Of a stretch of 64,000 bases of DNA, positions 1-8,212 are shown piece after piece (the first letter of the stretch is position 1; each line of letters starts with the position of its first letter). Location: NCBI RefSeq assembly GCF_963664915.1, contig NZ_OY761810.1, positions 696,661 through 760,660 of the forward strand. Reading direction: 5' to 3'. The stretch comes from an uncultured Caproiciproducens sp. (GTDB lineage Bacteria > Bacillota > Clostridia > Oscillospirales > Acutalibacteraceae). The translations under genes and the position numbers were made by a program. The notes beneath the pieces were generated by a model. The model saw nothing but the letters and a program-made list of their open reading frames with translations, searched no databases and was not told where the DNA came from.

Positions 1-1236
1 ATGGAATGTTCTAATATGATAGGCGACGGTGTGGAAGGCTCCTATGGCGGCATACATCAAAGGAAACTGGAAAGTGCTTATGGTACACAATGGAAAGTCT
101 GGGCGGACAATTCCTTTGAAACCCTGCAAACCGCTGATATTAAAAAAATCGCTGCTGTTCCGGGAATAGCGGATTATAATATTTCGACCCGCATTACACC
201 CGTGAAGTCAGTCAATTTTAACCGCATTGAAGACCTGGACAACGATCAGAATAGAGACTTGGGTGGTGTTTCCCTTATTGGCAACAGAAAAATGGATCAT
301 GATTCTAATGTGCTGTCCGGCAATGTAACCATTAAAGACGGACGTATGATTGGAATAAATGATAAAAACACCTGCGTGATTTCTGAACAGTTAGCGGCGA
401 AAAACGCCCTTTCCATCGGCGATGTTTTGAAGTTTAATGATTACCATAACACGGCGAATACTTGTGTTTATGAAGCGACCATCGTCGGAATCTATCAAAC
501 GAAGCGATTCATGTCGCCGCTTATGGATGGAGATACCTTCCGTTCTGAAAATATCATTTTCACCGATTTGCGTTTTCCCGAAAAGGCAGAGGGTAAGGAA
601 AATGACCCCTGTTTTGAACATGCCTATTTTCAAGTTGCAGATGTAGACGAATACGATCATGTAAAAGCAGCGGTTAAAGCCGTTGACATAGATTGGGAAC
701 GCTACGACCTCATTGACCGAAACGGCAATATGTCTACAATGTCCTCTAATTTCAACGATTTGAAAAAAGTCAGTACCTTACTTATTATCATTACATATGC
801 CGCTGGATTTGTCATTCTGTTTTTAATTTTTGTCTTTTGGGTGAAAAACAGAAACTTTGAAATCGGCATCCTACTCTCACTTGGCTACCGGAGAGTCAGC
901 ATTTTAGGTCAGCTTTTCATGGAAGCTCTTATGATTGCGCTTCTGTCCTTTGCGATTACCTTTGCCTTTGCTCCGACGGTATCAAAAGCAGCAGCAAATT
1001 ATTTAATTGCCGAACAGACTGAGCAGGCAAAAATCCAACAGGATATGGATGCAGATAAGGTTTCCGGCGGTCAGTCATCGGAACAAATAGTAGTAGGCGT
1101 AAATGTGGAGATAACCGATGAAATGCTGTTGGCCTGTGGCGCAAGCATGATTGTCCTTGTAGGACTTTCTATCGGAACCGCCGGGATAACCATTTTATGC
1201 AAAAAGCCACGGAATATATTAAGCGAATTAAGTTAA
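1..1236 (+). CDS. FtsX/MacB-type ABC transporter permease, 5' partial
   Basis: Membrane subunit of an ABC exporter or mechanotransmission complex of the MacB/FtsX type. About 250 residues of soluble, extracytoplasmic-looking sequence come first. A membrane segment follows at about residues 258-282 (TLLIIITYAAGFVILFLIF), then the cytoplasmic loop with EIGILLSLGYRR typical of FtsX domains, and two more hydrophobic segments near 305-325 and 378-400. The N-terminal membrane helix expected in this family is missing because the reading frame is already open at base 1; the true start lies outside the window. The stop is 11 bases before the ATPase gene, so the two form one operon. Substrate cannot be told; relatives export peptides or sense antimicrobials. 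Confidence 0.85.
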   Translation: MECSNMIGDGVEGSYGGIHQRKLESAYGTQWKVWADNSFETLQTADIKKIAAVPGIADYNISTRITPVKSVNFNRIEDLDNDQNRDLGGVSLIGNRKMDHDSNVLSGNVTIKDGRMIGINDKNTCVISEQLAAKNALSIGDVLKFNDYHNTANTCVYEATIVGIYQTKRFMSPLMDGDTFRSENIIFTDLRFPEKAEGKENDPCFEHAYFQVADVDEYDHVKAAVKAVDIDWERYDLIDRNGNMSTMSSNFNDLKKVSTLLIIITYAAGFVILFLIFVFWVKNRNFEIGILLSLGYRRVSILGQLFMEALMIALLSFAITFAFAPTVSKAAANYLIAEQTEQAKIQQDMDADKVSGGQSSEQIVVGVNVEITDEMLLACGASMIVLVGLSIGTAGITILCKKPRNILSELS

Positions 1237-1246
1237 GGAGGCTGCC

Positions 1247-1867
1247 ATGATTTTAGAAGCAAATAATGTTTCATATTTTTATAAATTGCAAAAGGACAAA
1301 CTGATTTTAGATAATGTAAGTTATGGATTTGAGTGTGGAAAGATGTATACCATTCTTGGGCCGAGCGGCTCAGGTAAAACAACCTTTCTTTCTTTGCTGG
1401 CAGGGCTTGATATTCCTGTCAAAGGCGAAATTTGCTATGACGGTAAGGCAGTTACTGCAAAAGAGCTTACGGAGCACCGCAAACATCATGTTTCTTTGGT
1501 ATTCCAAAGCTATAATCTGATTGATTATCTGACTCCTATTGAAAATGTAAAACTTGGCGGCAAAGGAAATCCCGAAGCTCTGCTAAACAGTATCGGTATT
1601 GGTAAAGAGTTTTGGAAGCGCAGCGTATTACAACTTTCCGGCGGACAGCAGCAGCGGGTGGCGATTGCCCGCGCTTTAGCCAGTAATGCAAAGGTGCTGC
1701 TGGCTGACGAACCTACCGGGAACCTTGATGAAGTGACTGCATGGGATGTAATTGACCTTTTGAAGAACATTGCCCACAAGGAAAACAAATGTGTAATTGT
1801 TGTAACCCATAGCAAAGAATTAGCGGATGAAGCAGACACTATCATTCACATAGAAAATTTATTGTAG
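1247..1867 (+). CDS. ABC transporter ATP-binding protein (MacB/LolD type)
   Basis: Cytoplasmic ATPase that drives the upstream FtsX-type permease. The 206 residues contain a complete nucleotide-binding domain: Walker A GPSGSGKT at 38-45, Q-loop Gln near 87, signature LSGGQQQR at 130-137, Walker B VLLADEP at 150-156, and a switch His in VVTHS. The length and the ADEPTGNLD wording are typical of the LolD/MacB/SalX group. The start is fixed by AAGGAGG about 5 bases upstream. It is the last gene of the operon; a candidate terminator follows about 190 bases downstream. Confidence 0.93.
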   Translation: MILEANNVSYFYKLQKDKLILDNVSYGFECGKMYTILGPSGSGKTTFLSLLAGLDIPVKGEICYDGKAVTAKELTEHRKHHVSLVFQSYNLIDYLTPIENVKLGGKGNPEALLNSIGIGKEFWKRSVLQLSGGQQQRVAIARALASNAKVLLADEPTGNLDEVTAWDVIDLLKNIAHKENKCVIVVTHSKELADEADTIIHIENLL

Positions 1868-1953
1868 GCTTGAAATCACAAAGTTGCCGTTATATTTTCC
1901 CTATGTCCTGCCGCAGCTTTCCGTAAATCAAACTTTGGTACCAGTAGAATACG

Positions 1954-1980
1954 GTGAGATGCATTCCATATGCATCTCAC
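1954..1980. other. Perfect 10-bp inverted repeat (hairpin)
   Basis: The arms gtgagatgca and tgcatctcac flank a 7-base loop. There is no T-run, so it is not a standard terminator. Nothing convincing is coded between 1868 and 2260. A stretch at 2155-2260 can be read as YVGNVRRYAFYHGP on the plus strand, but it has no start and I do not recognise it. Confidence 0.4.
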
Positions 1981-2056
1981 TGCGTCCGAATGTTCTTATT
2001 GCCTTTATATTCGTTCCAAAAAGGGGTCTAACCCAGGTTAGGCCCCAGTCTGAAGA

Positions 2057-2090
2057 CAAAGTATCAGAGAAAAGGTACTTTGTTTTTTTT
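2057..2090 (+). terminator. Rho-independent terminator after the ABC exporter
   Basis: A stem of caaagta and tactttg is followed directly by eight T. A second GC-richer hairpin (ggggtctaacc / ggttaggcccc) lies just before it at about 2022-2045. Together they probably end the exporter operon. Confidence 0.6.
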
Positions 2091-2269
2091 AATGCTTGGG
2101 AAATGGTTTTTAATCCCCAAACGACCCGGACTTTTCGCAAATCGCTAATGATATAAACGACACTTATTATGTCGGCAATGTCAGACGTTACGCATTTTAT
2201 CACGGTCCATATCCCACACTGATCGGCGTAAATTCTAAAACGATCTATTTTTACACGGATGCATGCGAT

Positions 2270-2943
2270 TCGTGCATTGGCAAGCAAAGGCCACCGGAAT
2301 TTATCACTTACCAGTGCTCAGCTATCTGAAAGAACAGAACATTTTTGTCGCGGTCATCAACCCATATGTGATGAAAAAATACGCTTCAACGGCAATCCGA
2401 AAGGGAAAAACGGATAAGCTGGGTGCGATCCGGATTGCTAACTATGGTCTTGATAACTGGTTTCACCTTGTGGATTACACTGTATTTGGAGAAACCGATG
2501 CCGAGCTGCGGCTTTTAGGCAGGCAATACGCCCACTACATAAATCTTCGAGTACAGAGTATGCATACACTGACAAATATGCTGGATTACACTATGCCCGG
2601 GATTAAAAATGTGGTACGCAACGATTCCAGTAGTCTGAAAAGAAAAAAGCTGTGTGACTTTGCTGAGCAGTACTGGCATTTTGACAACATCAGTGCAATG
2701 AGTGAAGCGGGTTACGCTGCCTTCCAATACCCCATCACCCCAAATGCTGGTATTGGAAGCTGTCAGAGTTCTTGGTAAAATCGATCGAACTCTTGCTTTG
2801 ATTTTATCACAAATGCAGGAATTGGCAAGCAGCCTGCCTGAGTATCCTGTTGTCCGGGACATGGAAGGAGTTGGTTCGGTTCTTGCTCCAAGGCTGATTG
2901 CAGAAATCGGGGACATCCGCCGATTCCATAGCGGGAAAGCTGC
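2270..2943 (+). pseudogene. IS110-family transposase relic (frameshifted, both ends lost)
   Basis: Remnant of a DEDD transposase. The first frame reads KATGIYHLPVLSYLKEQN and then VAVINPYVMKKYA, the conserved part of the IS110 RuvC-like domain. Near 2720-2780 the reading shifts frame. The second frame gives the C-terminal Transposase_20 domain (EAVRVLGKIDRTLAL, then MEGVGSVLAPRLIAEIGDI). The N-terminus with the first catalytic Asp is absent. The 3' end stops at about 2943, where sequence belonging to hsdM on the other strand begins. It cannot be active; no element ends were found. Confidence 0.8.
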
Positions 2944-3600
2944 CGCTTGTTCCAAAGAAAATGTTGGCGGGCAGTCCAATAATTGCATCTATATTGTTTT
3001 TTTCAATCAGGTTCTTGCGGATTTCGCCTTCCTCGTTGCCACGGAACAACACACCATGGGGAAGAACAATAGTCATAATGCCATCATCTTCAAGATGGTA
3101 AAGTTCATGGAGCAGAAAGGCATAGTCTGCCTTTCCTTTCGGCGCCACACCATAATCGGAAAATCTGGGGTCAAACTTTTTGCCCTTTGTATCCCATTTC
3201 TGTGAGTAAGGAGGATTAGAAACCACGGCATCTACTCTTACAAGCTGATATTTTTCCGTTTCATTTTCCTCGAAAAATGGCCAGTCTTCCTCCAAAGTAT
3301 CGCCGTTTCTGACATAGATATTTCCAGGTTCTATGCCGCGCATAACAAGGTTCATCCTCGTCAGGTTGTAAGTGTTTTCCTTTAGCTCCTGCGCATAGTA
3401 GTTGATCTTATTCTCTCCGGTAATATATTTGACGCAGTAGCGCCGATATTGATGAGCAAGGAACCAGAACCTGACGTGGGATCATAAATACGAATTTCGC
3501 TTCTGCCTTTCAGATGGTCAGCCACTATTTCAGACATCAATACTGAAACCTCGTGCGGTGTATAGAATTCACCAGCCTTTTTTCCTGCATTAGCAGCAAA
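2944..3600 (-). pseudogene. hsdM: Type I restriction-modification DNA methyltransferase (hsdM) fragment
   Basis: Central part of an N6-adenine methyltransferase of a type I R-M system. Reading on the minus strand, AGEFYTPHEVSVLMS leads to the SAM-binding motif DPTSGSGSLLINIG. The frame then shifts at about 3435-3450 and continues with GENKINYYAQELKE and the catalytic motif NPPY (VVSNPPYSQKW), ending at GLPANIFFG. Specificity and restriction genes are absent. The 5' side is fused to an unrelated small gene at about 3600 and the 3' side to the IS110 relic at about 2943. Inactive. Confidence 0.85.
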
Positions 3601-3790
3601 CATAGGAGTCTTCACGGCTGGGAATATAAGTGACGACCTTTTCGTCATAGTCAATTTTGTACCGATCCACTTTCAGATCATATTGTTGGTACTCCATTTT
3701 ACGGTCGCTTTTTTGCAATACATTTATAATTTCATCGCTCAAACCGGGATATTTTTTTCGATAGTTAATCCTATTATGGAATTTAGACAT
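3600..3790 (-). pseudogene. N-terminal fragment of a mobile-element sigma-like protein
   Basis: From a good start (GGAGGA seven or so bases before the ATG at 3790) the frame reads MSKFHNRINYRKKYPGL, then VLQKSDRKMEYQQYD and YIPSREDSY. This resembles, from memory, the N-terminus of small sigma-70-like regulators carried by clostridial conjugative elements, which usually run on to about 140-200 residues. Here it breaks off after SREDSY at the junction with the hsdM relic. Family identification is by pattern memory only. Confidence 0.5.
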
Positions 3791-3885
3791 TTGACTTGTC
3801 CTCCATTTCATGATTTTTGAAATCTGAAAATGAAGAACAAGCGGAGGGGAATGGCAACCCACTGAGTACCATAAAAAAGCAAAAC

Positions 3886-3917
3886 AGCCGAGTTTACTTA
3901 AAATCGTAAACTCGGCT
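3886..3917. terminator. Strong 11-bp hairpin, probable terminator
   Basis: Arms agccgagttta and taaactcggct with a 10-base loop. On the plus strand it is followed by gttaaaa and on the minus strand by gttttgctttttta, so termination of minus-strand transcripts is the likelier role. Confidence 0.5.
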
Positions 3918-4410
3918 GTTAAAATGATGCTATTAAGAAATCCGGTACCTGCAGGGTCATCATCACTCTTCGGTGTATATTGACGTTTAATTCTTTGATG
4001 ACATCTGTTTTTTCTTGTCTTAGGTTTAGTGTTATGTATGTTGGATGAGTACAAGAAAAATTTCTCTACTGCATGGCCGCGAAACCGCCTAATATGGTAC
4101 ATAATAAGACCCATATCACATCAACTCCAACTTATTCAGCAACATCCTCCTTTAAAAACAGTTTCTGAAGATATTGCTATACCGCAATTTACACACTTTC
4201 CATTCAGCTAAAGACCTTGGTGACTAACACAAAATTAAACGGCTACCAGCCGATTGGTTATATTTCTTTATATATAACCTTGTCTTTCAGAGTACCGAAT
4301 GCAGCGGACAGACACTCGTCGTTATGTTCAGGTGCAGTGAATAAGGAGATTAATGCAGCACTATCAAATCACTTTTTATTTCCAGTATCGTAGGGCCTTT
4401 ATTTGTCAAT

Positions 4411-4438
4411 GCTTATATCAAATTATTTTGATATAAGC
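4411..4438. promoter_or_regulatory. ArsR-type operator, distal site
   Basis: A perfect inverted repeat with 12-bp arms (gcttatatcaaa / tttgatataagc) and a 4-base centre. It contains ATCAA-N6-TTGAT, the core of ArsR/SmtB-family operators. It ends one base before the -35 box of the promoter for the ferredoxin-permease operon. Confidence 0.75.
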
Positions 4439-4439
4439 A

Positions 4440-4468
4440 TTGACATCTTGATACGGTTGAGTTATACT
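4440..4468 (+). promoter_or_regulatory. Sigma-A promoter of the metalloid-resistance operon
   Basis: TTGACA at 4440-4445, exactly 17 bases, then TATACT at 4463-4468. It lies between two ArsR-type operators, so a bound repressor would cover both flanks and the start site. The leader to the first gene is about 190 bases and holds a hairpin (ttgggga / tccccaa) near 4567-4593. Confidence 0.75.
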
Positions 4469-4475
4469 TCATTAT

Positions 4476-4513
4476 ATCAAATTTTATTGATATATACATC
4501 GAAATAATTTGAT
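4476..4513. promoter_or_regulatory. ArsR-type operator pair, proximal sites
   Basis: ATCAA-N6-TTGAT at 4476-4491 and a one-mismatch copy (ATCGA-N6-TTGAT) at 4498-4513. Together they also form a wider inverted repeat with 14-base arms at 4470-4483 and 4506-4519. The pair overlaps the expected transcription start. Confidence 0.7.
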
Positions 4514-4663
4514 ATAATGTAACGGTTTTTAGAACCTTACTCAGCAGCACAAAATCAGCTTGAAATTTGGGGAGGTAAATAAAAAATCCCCAAGCTACAA
4601 AGCAGCAAGGAGACTCGTTTGCAAATTTTTTTATAAAAAATAAATTGTAAGGGTGGTTTTATA

Positions 4664-4912
4664 ATGTCAAAAACATGGTATCCAGTATTGAATTATGAAA
4701 AATGCATTGAGTGTGGAGCTTGTTTCAACAAATGTTCAAACGATGTGTTTAGGCTAGAAAACATGCGCCCGGTAGTAGTAAATACCGTAAGCTGTACTGA
4801 AGGATGTCATGGCTGCGGGAGCCTCTGCCCTTCAGGTGCTATCGAATATATTGGTGATGTTAGTGACACACCAATAGAGGGTTGCAGTTGTTCGGGATGT
4901 TGTAATAGCTAA
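4664..4912 (+). CDS. Ferredoxin-like 2[4Fe-4S] protein with Cys-rich tail
   Basis: An 82-residue electron carrier or metal-binding protein. Two cluster-binding sets are visible: Cys 14, 17, 20, 24 (CIECGACFNKC) and Cys 44, 48, 51, 55 (CTEGCHGCGSLCP). It also ends in a short tail with Cys 74, 76, 79 and 80 (CSCSGCC), which ordinary ferredoxins lack and which could bind a soft metal or arsenite. AGGGTGG lies 7 bases before the ATG. It is the first gene after the ArsR-controlled promoter and immediately precedes an ArsP-type permease, so a role in reducing or handling metalloids is inferred. The 16-codon reading frame at 4928-4978 between the two genes is probably not a gene. Confidence 0.85.
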   Translation: MSKTWYPVLNYEKCIECGACFNKCSNDVFRLENMRPVVVNTVSCTEGCHGCGSLCPSGAIEYIGDVSDTPIEGCSCSGCCNS

Positions 4913-4978
4913 AACGGAGGTTTCTTTATGAATAGGAAAATTGTGTTAATAGAACGTCACATGAAAGAGGTGATATAA

Positions 4979-5989
4979 GTGTCCTCAGTATTTGGTTGGA
5001 TAGTGAATTTTTTAAGCTACATAGTTACTGCATTTGTAAGACTGATTTTAGGGTTGTTTAAAATCAATGATTCGTTCTTGGACTCGCAGCGCTATAAAGG
5101 AGCAGTTGAATTTTTCTTTGCTGATGCGATTGTACTATTTCTGATGATTATCGCAATAACATTCGTTGTATCAATTATAAGGAGTTTTTTTCCTCCGGAA
5201 AGAACCCAAAAGCTTTTAGGTGAGCAAGGAACAGCTAGAGGTTTTGTTGGAAATGTGGCAGCCGCCCTTCTAGGCGTTGTTACTCCTTTCTGTTCGTGTT
5301 CCGCCGTTCCCGTCTTTATTGGGTTTATAGAGGCAGGAATACCGTTAGGTGTAACATTCTCGTTTCTTATTTCTTCACCGATGGTAAATGAGGTAGCTCT
5401 TGCTTTACTTTGGGGTTTGTTCGGTTGGAAAACAGCTCTTTTATACATCGCAACTGGATTAACTATAGCAATTGTTTCAGGAGTTATTATCGGTAAACTA
5501 AAAATGGAGAAATATCTCGTAGAAGATATGGTTAACATGAAGATGGGCTCTGTTGATATCGTAAAGCCAACCTGGAAGCAGCGAATTTCAGATGCATGGA
5601 AGGCTGACCTAAGTACACTTAAAAGTATTTGGATACATATCCTTATTGGTTTGTCCTTCGGAGCTGTAGTACAGGGCTGGACGCCCGGAGCCTGGTTTAC
5701 AAACGCTGTAGGGGCAAGTAATCTTTTCGCAGTTCCAATTGCCGTTCTTGTTGGTATACCCATGTATTCCAACGCAGCAGGTGTGCTTCCTATTGTAAGC
5801 TCACTTACCAAGTTAGGGGTTCCCATGGGTACAGCACTGGCTTTTATGATGGCGGTAACCGCATTAAGCCTTCCATCAATAATTATTTTGCGTAGGGTTC
5901 TAAAGCCAAAACTGCTCGCGGTATTTGTAGGAATAATGGCAGTTACTATTATATTTGTAGGTTACTTATTCAACTTTGTGCTTGCTTAA
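4979..5989 (+). CDS. ArsP-type permease (DUF318 family)
   Basis: Integral membrane permease of 336 residues with about eight to ten hydrophobic segments. The hallmark is TPFCSCSAVPVF (Cys 105 and 107), followed by the glycine- and proline-rich helix FIEAGIPLG, and the SSPMVNE motif. Family members (PF03773) include ArsP, which exports trivalent organoarsenicals; others are uncharacterised. The start is GTG with AGAGGTGAT just upstream. Its place behind an ArsR-type operator and beside thioredoxin-like and MFS genes supports metalloid export. The exact substrate is not shown by the sequence. Confidence 0.88.
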   Translation: MSSVFGWIVNFLSYIVTAFVRLILGLFKINDSFLDSQRYKGAVEFFFADAIVLFLMIIAITFVVSIIRSFFPPERTQKLLGEQGTARGFVGNVAAALLGVVTPFCSCSAVPVFIGFIEAGIPLGVTFSFLISSPMVNEVALALLWGLFGWKTALLYIATGLTIAIVSGVIIGKLKMEKYLVEDMVNMKMGSVDIVKPTWKQRISDAWKADLSTLKSIWIHILIGLSFGAVVQGWTPGAWFTNAVGASNLFAVPIAVLVGIPMYSNAAGVLPIVSSLTKLGVPMGTALAFMMAVTALSLPSIIILRRVLKPKLLAVFVGIMAVTIIFVGYLFNFVLA

Positions 5990-6080
5990 TCGTCATAATG
6001 CTTCGAATCAGGAAATTTTCGTCAAAACATCTGTTTTATACGGTTTTTGAAATATATTAAATAAAAAGGTTGATTGTTCA

Positions 6081-6119
6081 ATGAATATCAAAATCTTAGT
6101 ATCATGCCATTCTGATTAA
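6081..6119 (+). pseudogene. First decayed copy of the thioredoxin-like gene start
   Basis: Thirteen codons reading MNIKILVSCHSD followed by a stop, in place of MDIKVLVSCCSDYG of the intact gene at 7932. Downstream of the stop the same frame continues GLYEAVKG, matching the parent for a few more codons before similarity fades. This is a remnant of a duplicated gene. Confidence 0.65.
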
Positions 6120-6156
6120 GGTCTGTACGAAGCTGTAAAGGGAGTACAGGTTCAGC

Positions 6157-6237
6157 ATGCTTCTCAAATACTTTATGGGAGGCGTTACACTGTTGCTTGC
6201 CTTTTACATGTTTTATTTGGGTTTTTTGGAGGGATAG
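6157..6237 (+). pseudogene. 26-codon hydrophobic remnant before the MFS gene
   Basis: Encodes one transmembrane-like segment (LLLAFYMFYLGFLEG) and ends 3 bases before the MFS start. It could be the last helix of a lost transporter or a short leader peptide; nothing distinguishes the two. GGAGGG at its end serves as ribosome binding site for the MFS gene. Confidence 0.3.
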
Positions 6238-6240
6238 TCT

Positions 6241-7413
6241 ATGAATAAACAAAAACAAAACCAAATGCTCATGGTTTTAGGACTGATGGCTTTTTTGGCA
6301 AATGGGGATAATTATGCTGCGTCCACACTTCTAATTGACATTTCCAAAGACTTACATATAAGCTTTGGAAATGCGTCCTTATCCGTTACAGCATATATGT
6401 TAGCATTTGGGGTATTTACATTGATATTTGGACCCTTGTCAGACCGATATGGTAAAGTTAAAATTATCAATATCGCATCATTTGGAACTTCTATTTTCAG
6501 CATTATTGGCGGGTTTGCTTTCAACTTGCCTTCACTAGTAGTTTTCAGAGCCGTGAACGGCGCGTTCGGAGCAGGCATTTTCCCTGTTATGATGGCTATA
6601 GTTGGTCAAAGCTTTGATGACGAACATCGTCATCAAGCATTGGGGACAGTTTTGGGGCTTGGATTTCTTGGCGCTGCTACGGCAACTGCTATAGGCGGAG
6701 TACTGGCTTACTTTGGCTCGTGGCGGCTGGTTTATATTTTCTATGGTATTGGTGAGCTTGTTTTATCTCTGCTTATGCTGAAGATACTGGAGAGAGATAA
6801 ACCTGTGGTTGAAAAGCTGAATTTTATCACAGCCTATAAAGCACCGCTCACGAATTTCAAATTCATGCGTATTGCGATAACCCTTTTCTTCGTAGGATTT
6901 AGCGTATTTGGCTCATTCTCCTATGCAGGCAAGCTTTTGCAGGAGATAACAGGATATACGATTTTATCTGTTGGATTGATTTTATCTCTTTACGGGATTG
7001 GAACCGTAATCGGTGGTCGCATAGCGCCGAAGTTTAAAATGAAAGCGGGCACAACGATTTACTTTATAATTACCGGAATTATAGGATTTTTAGCGACATT
7101 CACATTGTCCATCAGTAGAAATGTCATTATGCTTTCCTTAGGTCTGTTCTTTTTCGGAATTGCTTTCGTATTTTTGCAATCCACACTCGTAGCAACAGCC
7201 CAGGATAAGTTGCCTCAAGCAAGGGGTACGGCCATGTCTCTTACGTCATTTAACATGTTTGTTGGCGGAGCCGTTGGAACAAGAGTAAACGCAAGCATAA
7301 TCGGCACGTTTGGCACATCAAAGATTTATCTCGTCTCGGCGGTCTTACTGCTTACGGTAGGTTTGATATCAACTGTATTTGCCAAAAATACAGCGAGTTC
7401 AAATACACAATAG
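6241..7413 (+). CDS. MFS transporter (DHA1-like drug/metalloid efflux)
   Basis: A 390-residue major-facilitator protein with about twelve membrane segments. The loop 2-3 motif reads FGPLSDRYGKVK, matching the family signature G-x-L-a-D-r-x-G-r-k; the first helix contains LANGDNYAASTLLIDIS. It probably exports a small toxic compound by proton exchange. It lies in the ArsR-flanked cluster between two decayed copies of the thioredoxin-like gene, which points to metalloid or organoarsenical efflux, but this is context only. GGAGGGA lies about 7 bases upstream of the ATG. Confidence 0.88.
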   Translation: MNKQKQNQMLMVLGLMAFLANGDNYAASTLLIDISKDLHISFGNASLSVTAYMLAFGVFTLIFGPLSDRYGKVKIINIASFGTSIFSIIGGFAFNLPSLVVFRAVNGAFGAGIFPVMMAIVGQSFDDEHRHQALGTVLGLGFLGAATATAIGGVLAYFGSWRLVYIFYGIGELVLSLLMLKILERDKPVVEKLNFITAYKAPLTNFKFMRIAITLFFVGFSVFGSFSYAGKLLQEITGYTILSVGLILSLYGIGTVIGGRIAPKFKMKAGTTIYFIITGIIGFLATFTLSISRNVIMLSLGLFFFGIAFVFLQSTLVATAQDKLPQARGTAMSLTSFNMFVGGAVGTRVNASIIGTFGTSKIYLVSAVLLLTVGLISTVFAKNTASSNTQ

Positions 7414-7435
7414 GAAAGAAAGGATTGATTTCAAA

Positions 7436-7516
7436 ATGAATATCAAAGCCATACTATCTTGTCATTCCGACTATGGTCTGTGCAAAGCAGCAAAGGAGGT
7501 GCTTAAAAATGCCTGA
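7436..7516 (+). pseudogene. Second decayed copy of the thioredoxin-like gene start
   Basis: 26 codons: MNIKAILSCHSDYGLCKAA and then KEVLKNA before TGA. It matches the first two dozen residues of the intact gene at 7932 and then has been replaced by the next gene, whose ATG (7509) overlaps its end. Its last codons supply the AAAGGAGGTG ribosome binding site of that gene, so it may persist as a translated leader. Confidence 0.65.
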
Positions 7517-7862
7517 GATTGATTTTTTAAAAACTGGAACCCCTGAAGCAGACAGCTTCCCAGCTGTAGGTCATACATATGAGGCTGACCTTGGGGGAGA
7601 TATTCTTGTCCAGTTCGAATATCACTCTGTAAATTCAATGACAATTTATGGGCTGAAAGGCGAACACAAGGGATTCACAGAAACTGTCGAAATAAGTGTA
7701 ATGTCCATTCGTCCAGGGGTATTTATGGTTGGATGGCAGGAAAATAACCAGACAACGGTAACCCATATTGAGGATTTTGAAAAAGGTATACTTTACTCCA
7801 ATATGACCTTACCCGGCAATAAATCCCTCCGATTACAGGGGTATTTTAAGCAGGTGAAATAG
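7509..7862 (+). CDS. MoaF-like small barrel protein
   Basis: A 117-residue soluble protein. The sequence DILVQFEYHSVNSMTIYG and, later, QTTVTHIEDFEKGILYSNMT resemble the MoaF-like lipocalin-type domain, where the THIEDFE stretch is recurrent. The function of these domains is mostly unknown; some bind small molecules. AGGAGGTG 7 bases upstream fixes the start at 7509, not at an earlier in-frame codon. It is cotranscribed with the MFS and thioredoxin-like genes, so a ligand- or metalloid-related role is possible. Confidence 0.6.
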   Translation: MPEIDFLKTGTPEADSFPAVGHTYEADLGGDILVQFEYHSVNSMTIYGLKGEHKGFTETVEISVMSIRPGVFMVGWQENNQTTVTHIEDFEKGILYSNMTLPGNKSLRLQGYFKQVK

Positions 7863-7931
7863 CAGGAGGGATACCTGGAATTTTTTCAATCAGAAAAGTT
7901 ATCGTAATAAATAGTGAAAGGGTTTTGTAAA

Positions 7932-8174
7932 ATGGATATCAAAGTCTTAGTATCATGCTGTTCTGACTACGGTCTAAAGGAGACGACAGAGGAGGTTATT
8001 AAAGAACTGGGTATAACCGCGACAGTTGAGAAGATCAAAGATATGCAAAAGATAATGGCATATGGCGTTATGAAGGCTCCAGCCATTGTTATCAATGAGA
8101 AAGTAAAGGCCATGGGCAGAGTCCCAAGTAAAGTTGAAATAATGAAATATATTCAGGATGAGTTGAATCATTGA
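7932..8174 (+). CDS. Thioredoxin-fold (redox-active-disulfide-2-like) protein with CC instead of CxxC
   Basis: An 80-residue protein with the beta-alpha-beta pattern of the small thioredoxin-like proteins that accompany ArsP/DUF318 permeases. MDIKVLVSCCSDYG corresponds to the active-site loop, followed by EVIKELGI, the cis-Pro segment VMKAPAIVINEKV and the typical end KVEIMKYIQDEL. The family normally has C-x-x-C; here the only cysteines are adjacent Cys 9 and 10, so normal dithiol exchange is doubtful and metal binding is an alternative. The start at 7932 agrees with the two decayed copies. A terminator follows at about 8213. Confidence 0.75.
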   Translation: MDIKVLVSCCSDYGLKETTEEVIKELGITATVEKIKDMQKIMAYGVMKAPAIVINEKVKAMGRVPSKVEIMKYIQDELNH

Positions 8175-8212
8175 TAAACCGAGCATAAGGTCGCCGCGAG
8201 AATTCGCGTAGC

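Noticed and set aside
1928-2287. 119-codon open frame on the minus strand after the ABC exporter
   Set aside because: No ribosome binding site, no recognisable motif, and it runs through a terminator hairpin and into the IS110 relic; it is a chance ORF.
4411-4519. Possible CRISPR-like or tandem repeat array
   Set aside because: The repeated units are operator palindromes of different length around one promoter, with no regular spacers.
4928-4978. 16-codon ORF between ferredoxin and permease genes
   Set aside because: It has a start and GGAGG but is too short and without conservation evidence; it could be a coupling leader, but nothing supports a product.
5092-5826. 244-codon open frame opposite the ArsP-type permease
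   Set aside because: Antisense shadow of a clear membrane-protein gene: low-complexity Thr/Ile/Pro-rich composition, no start signal.
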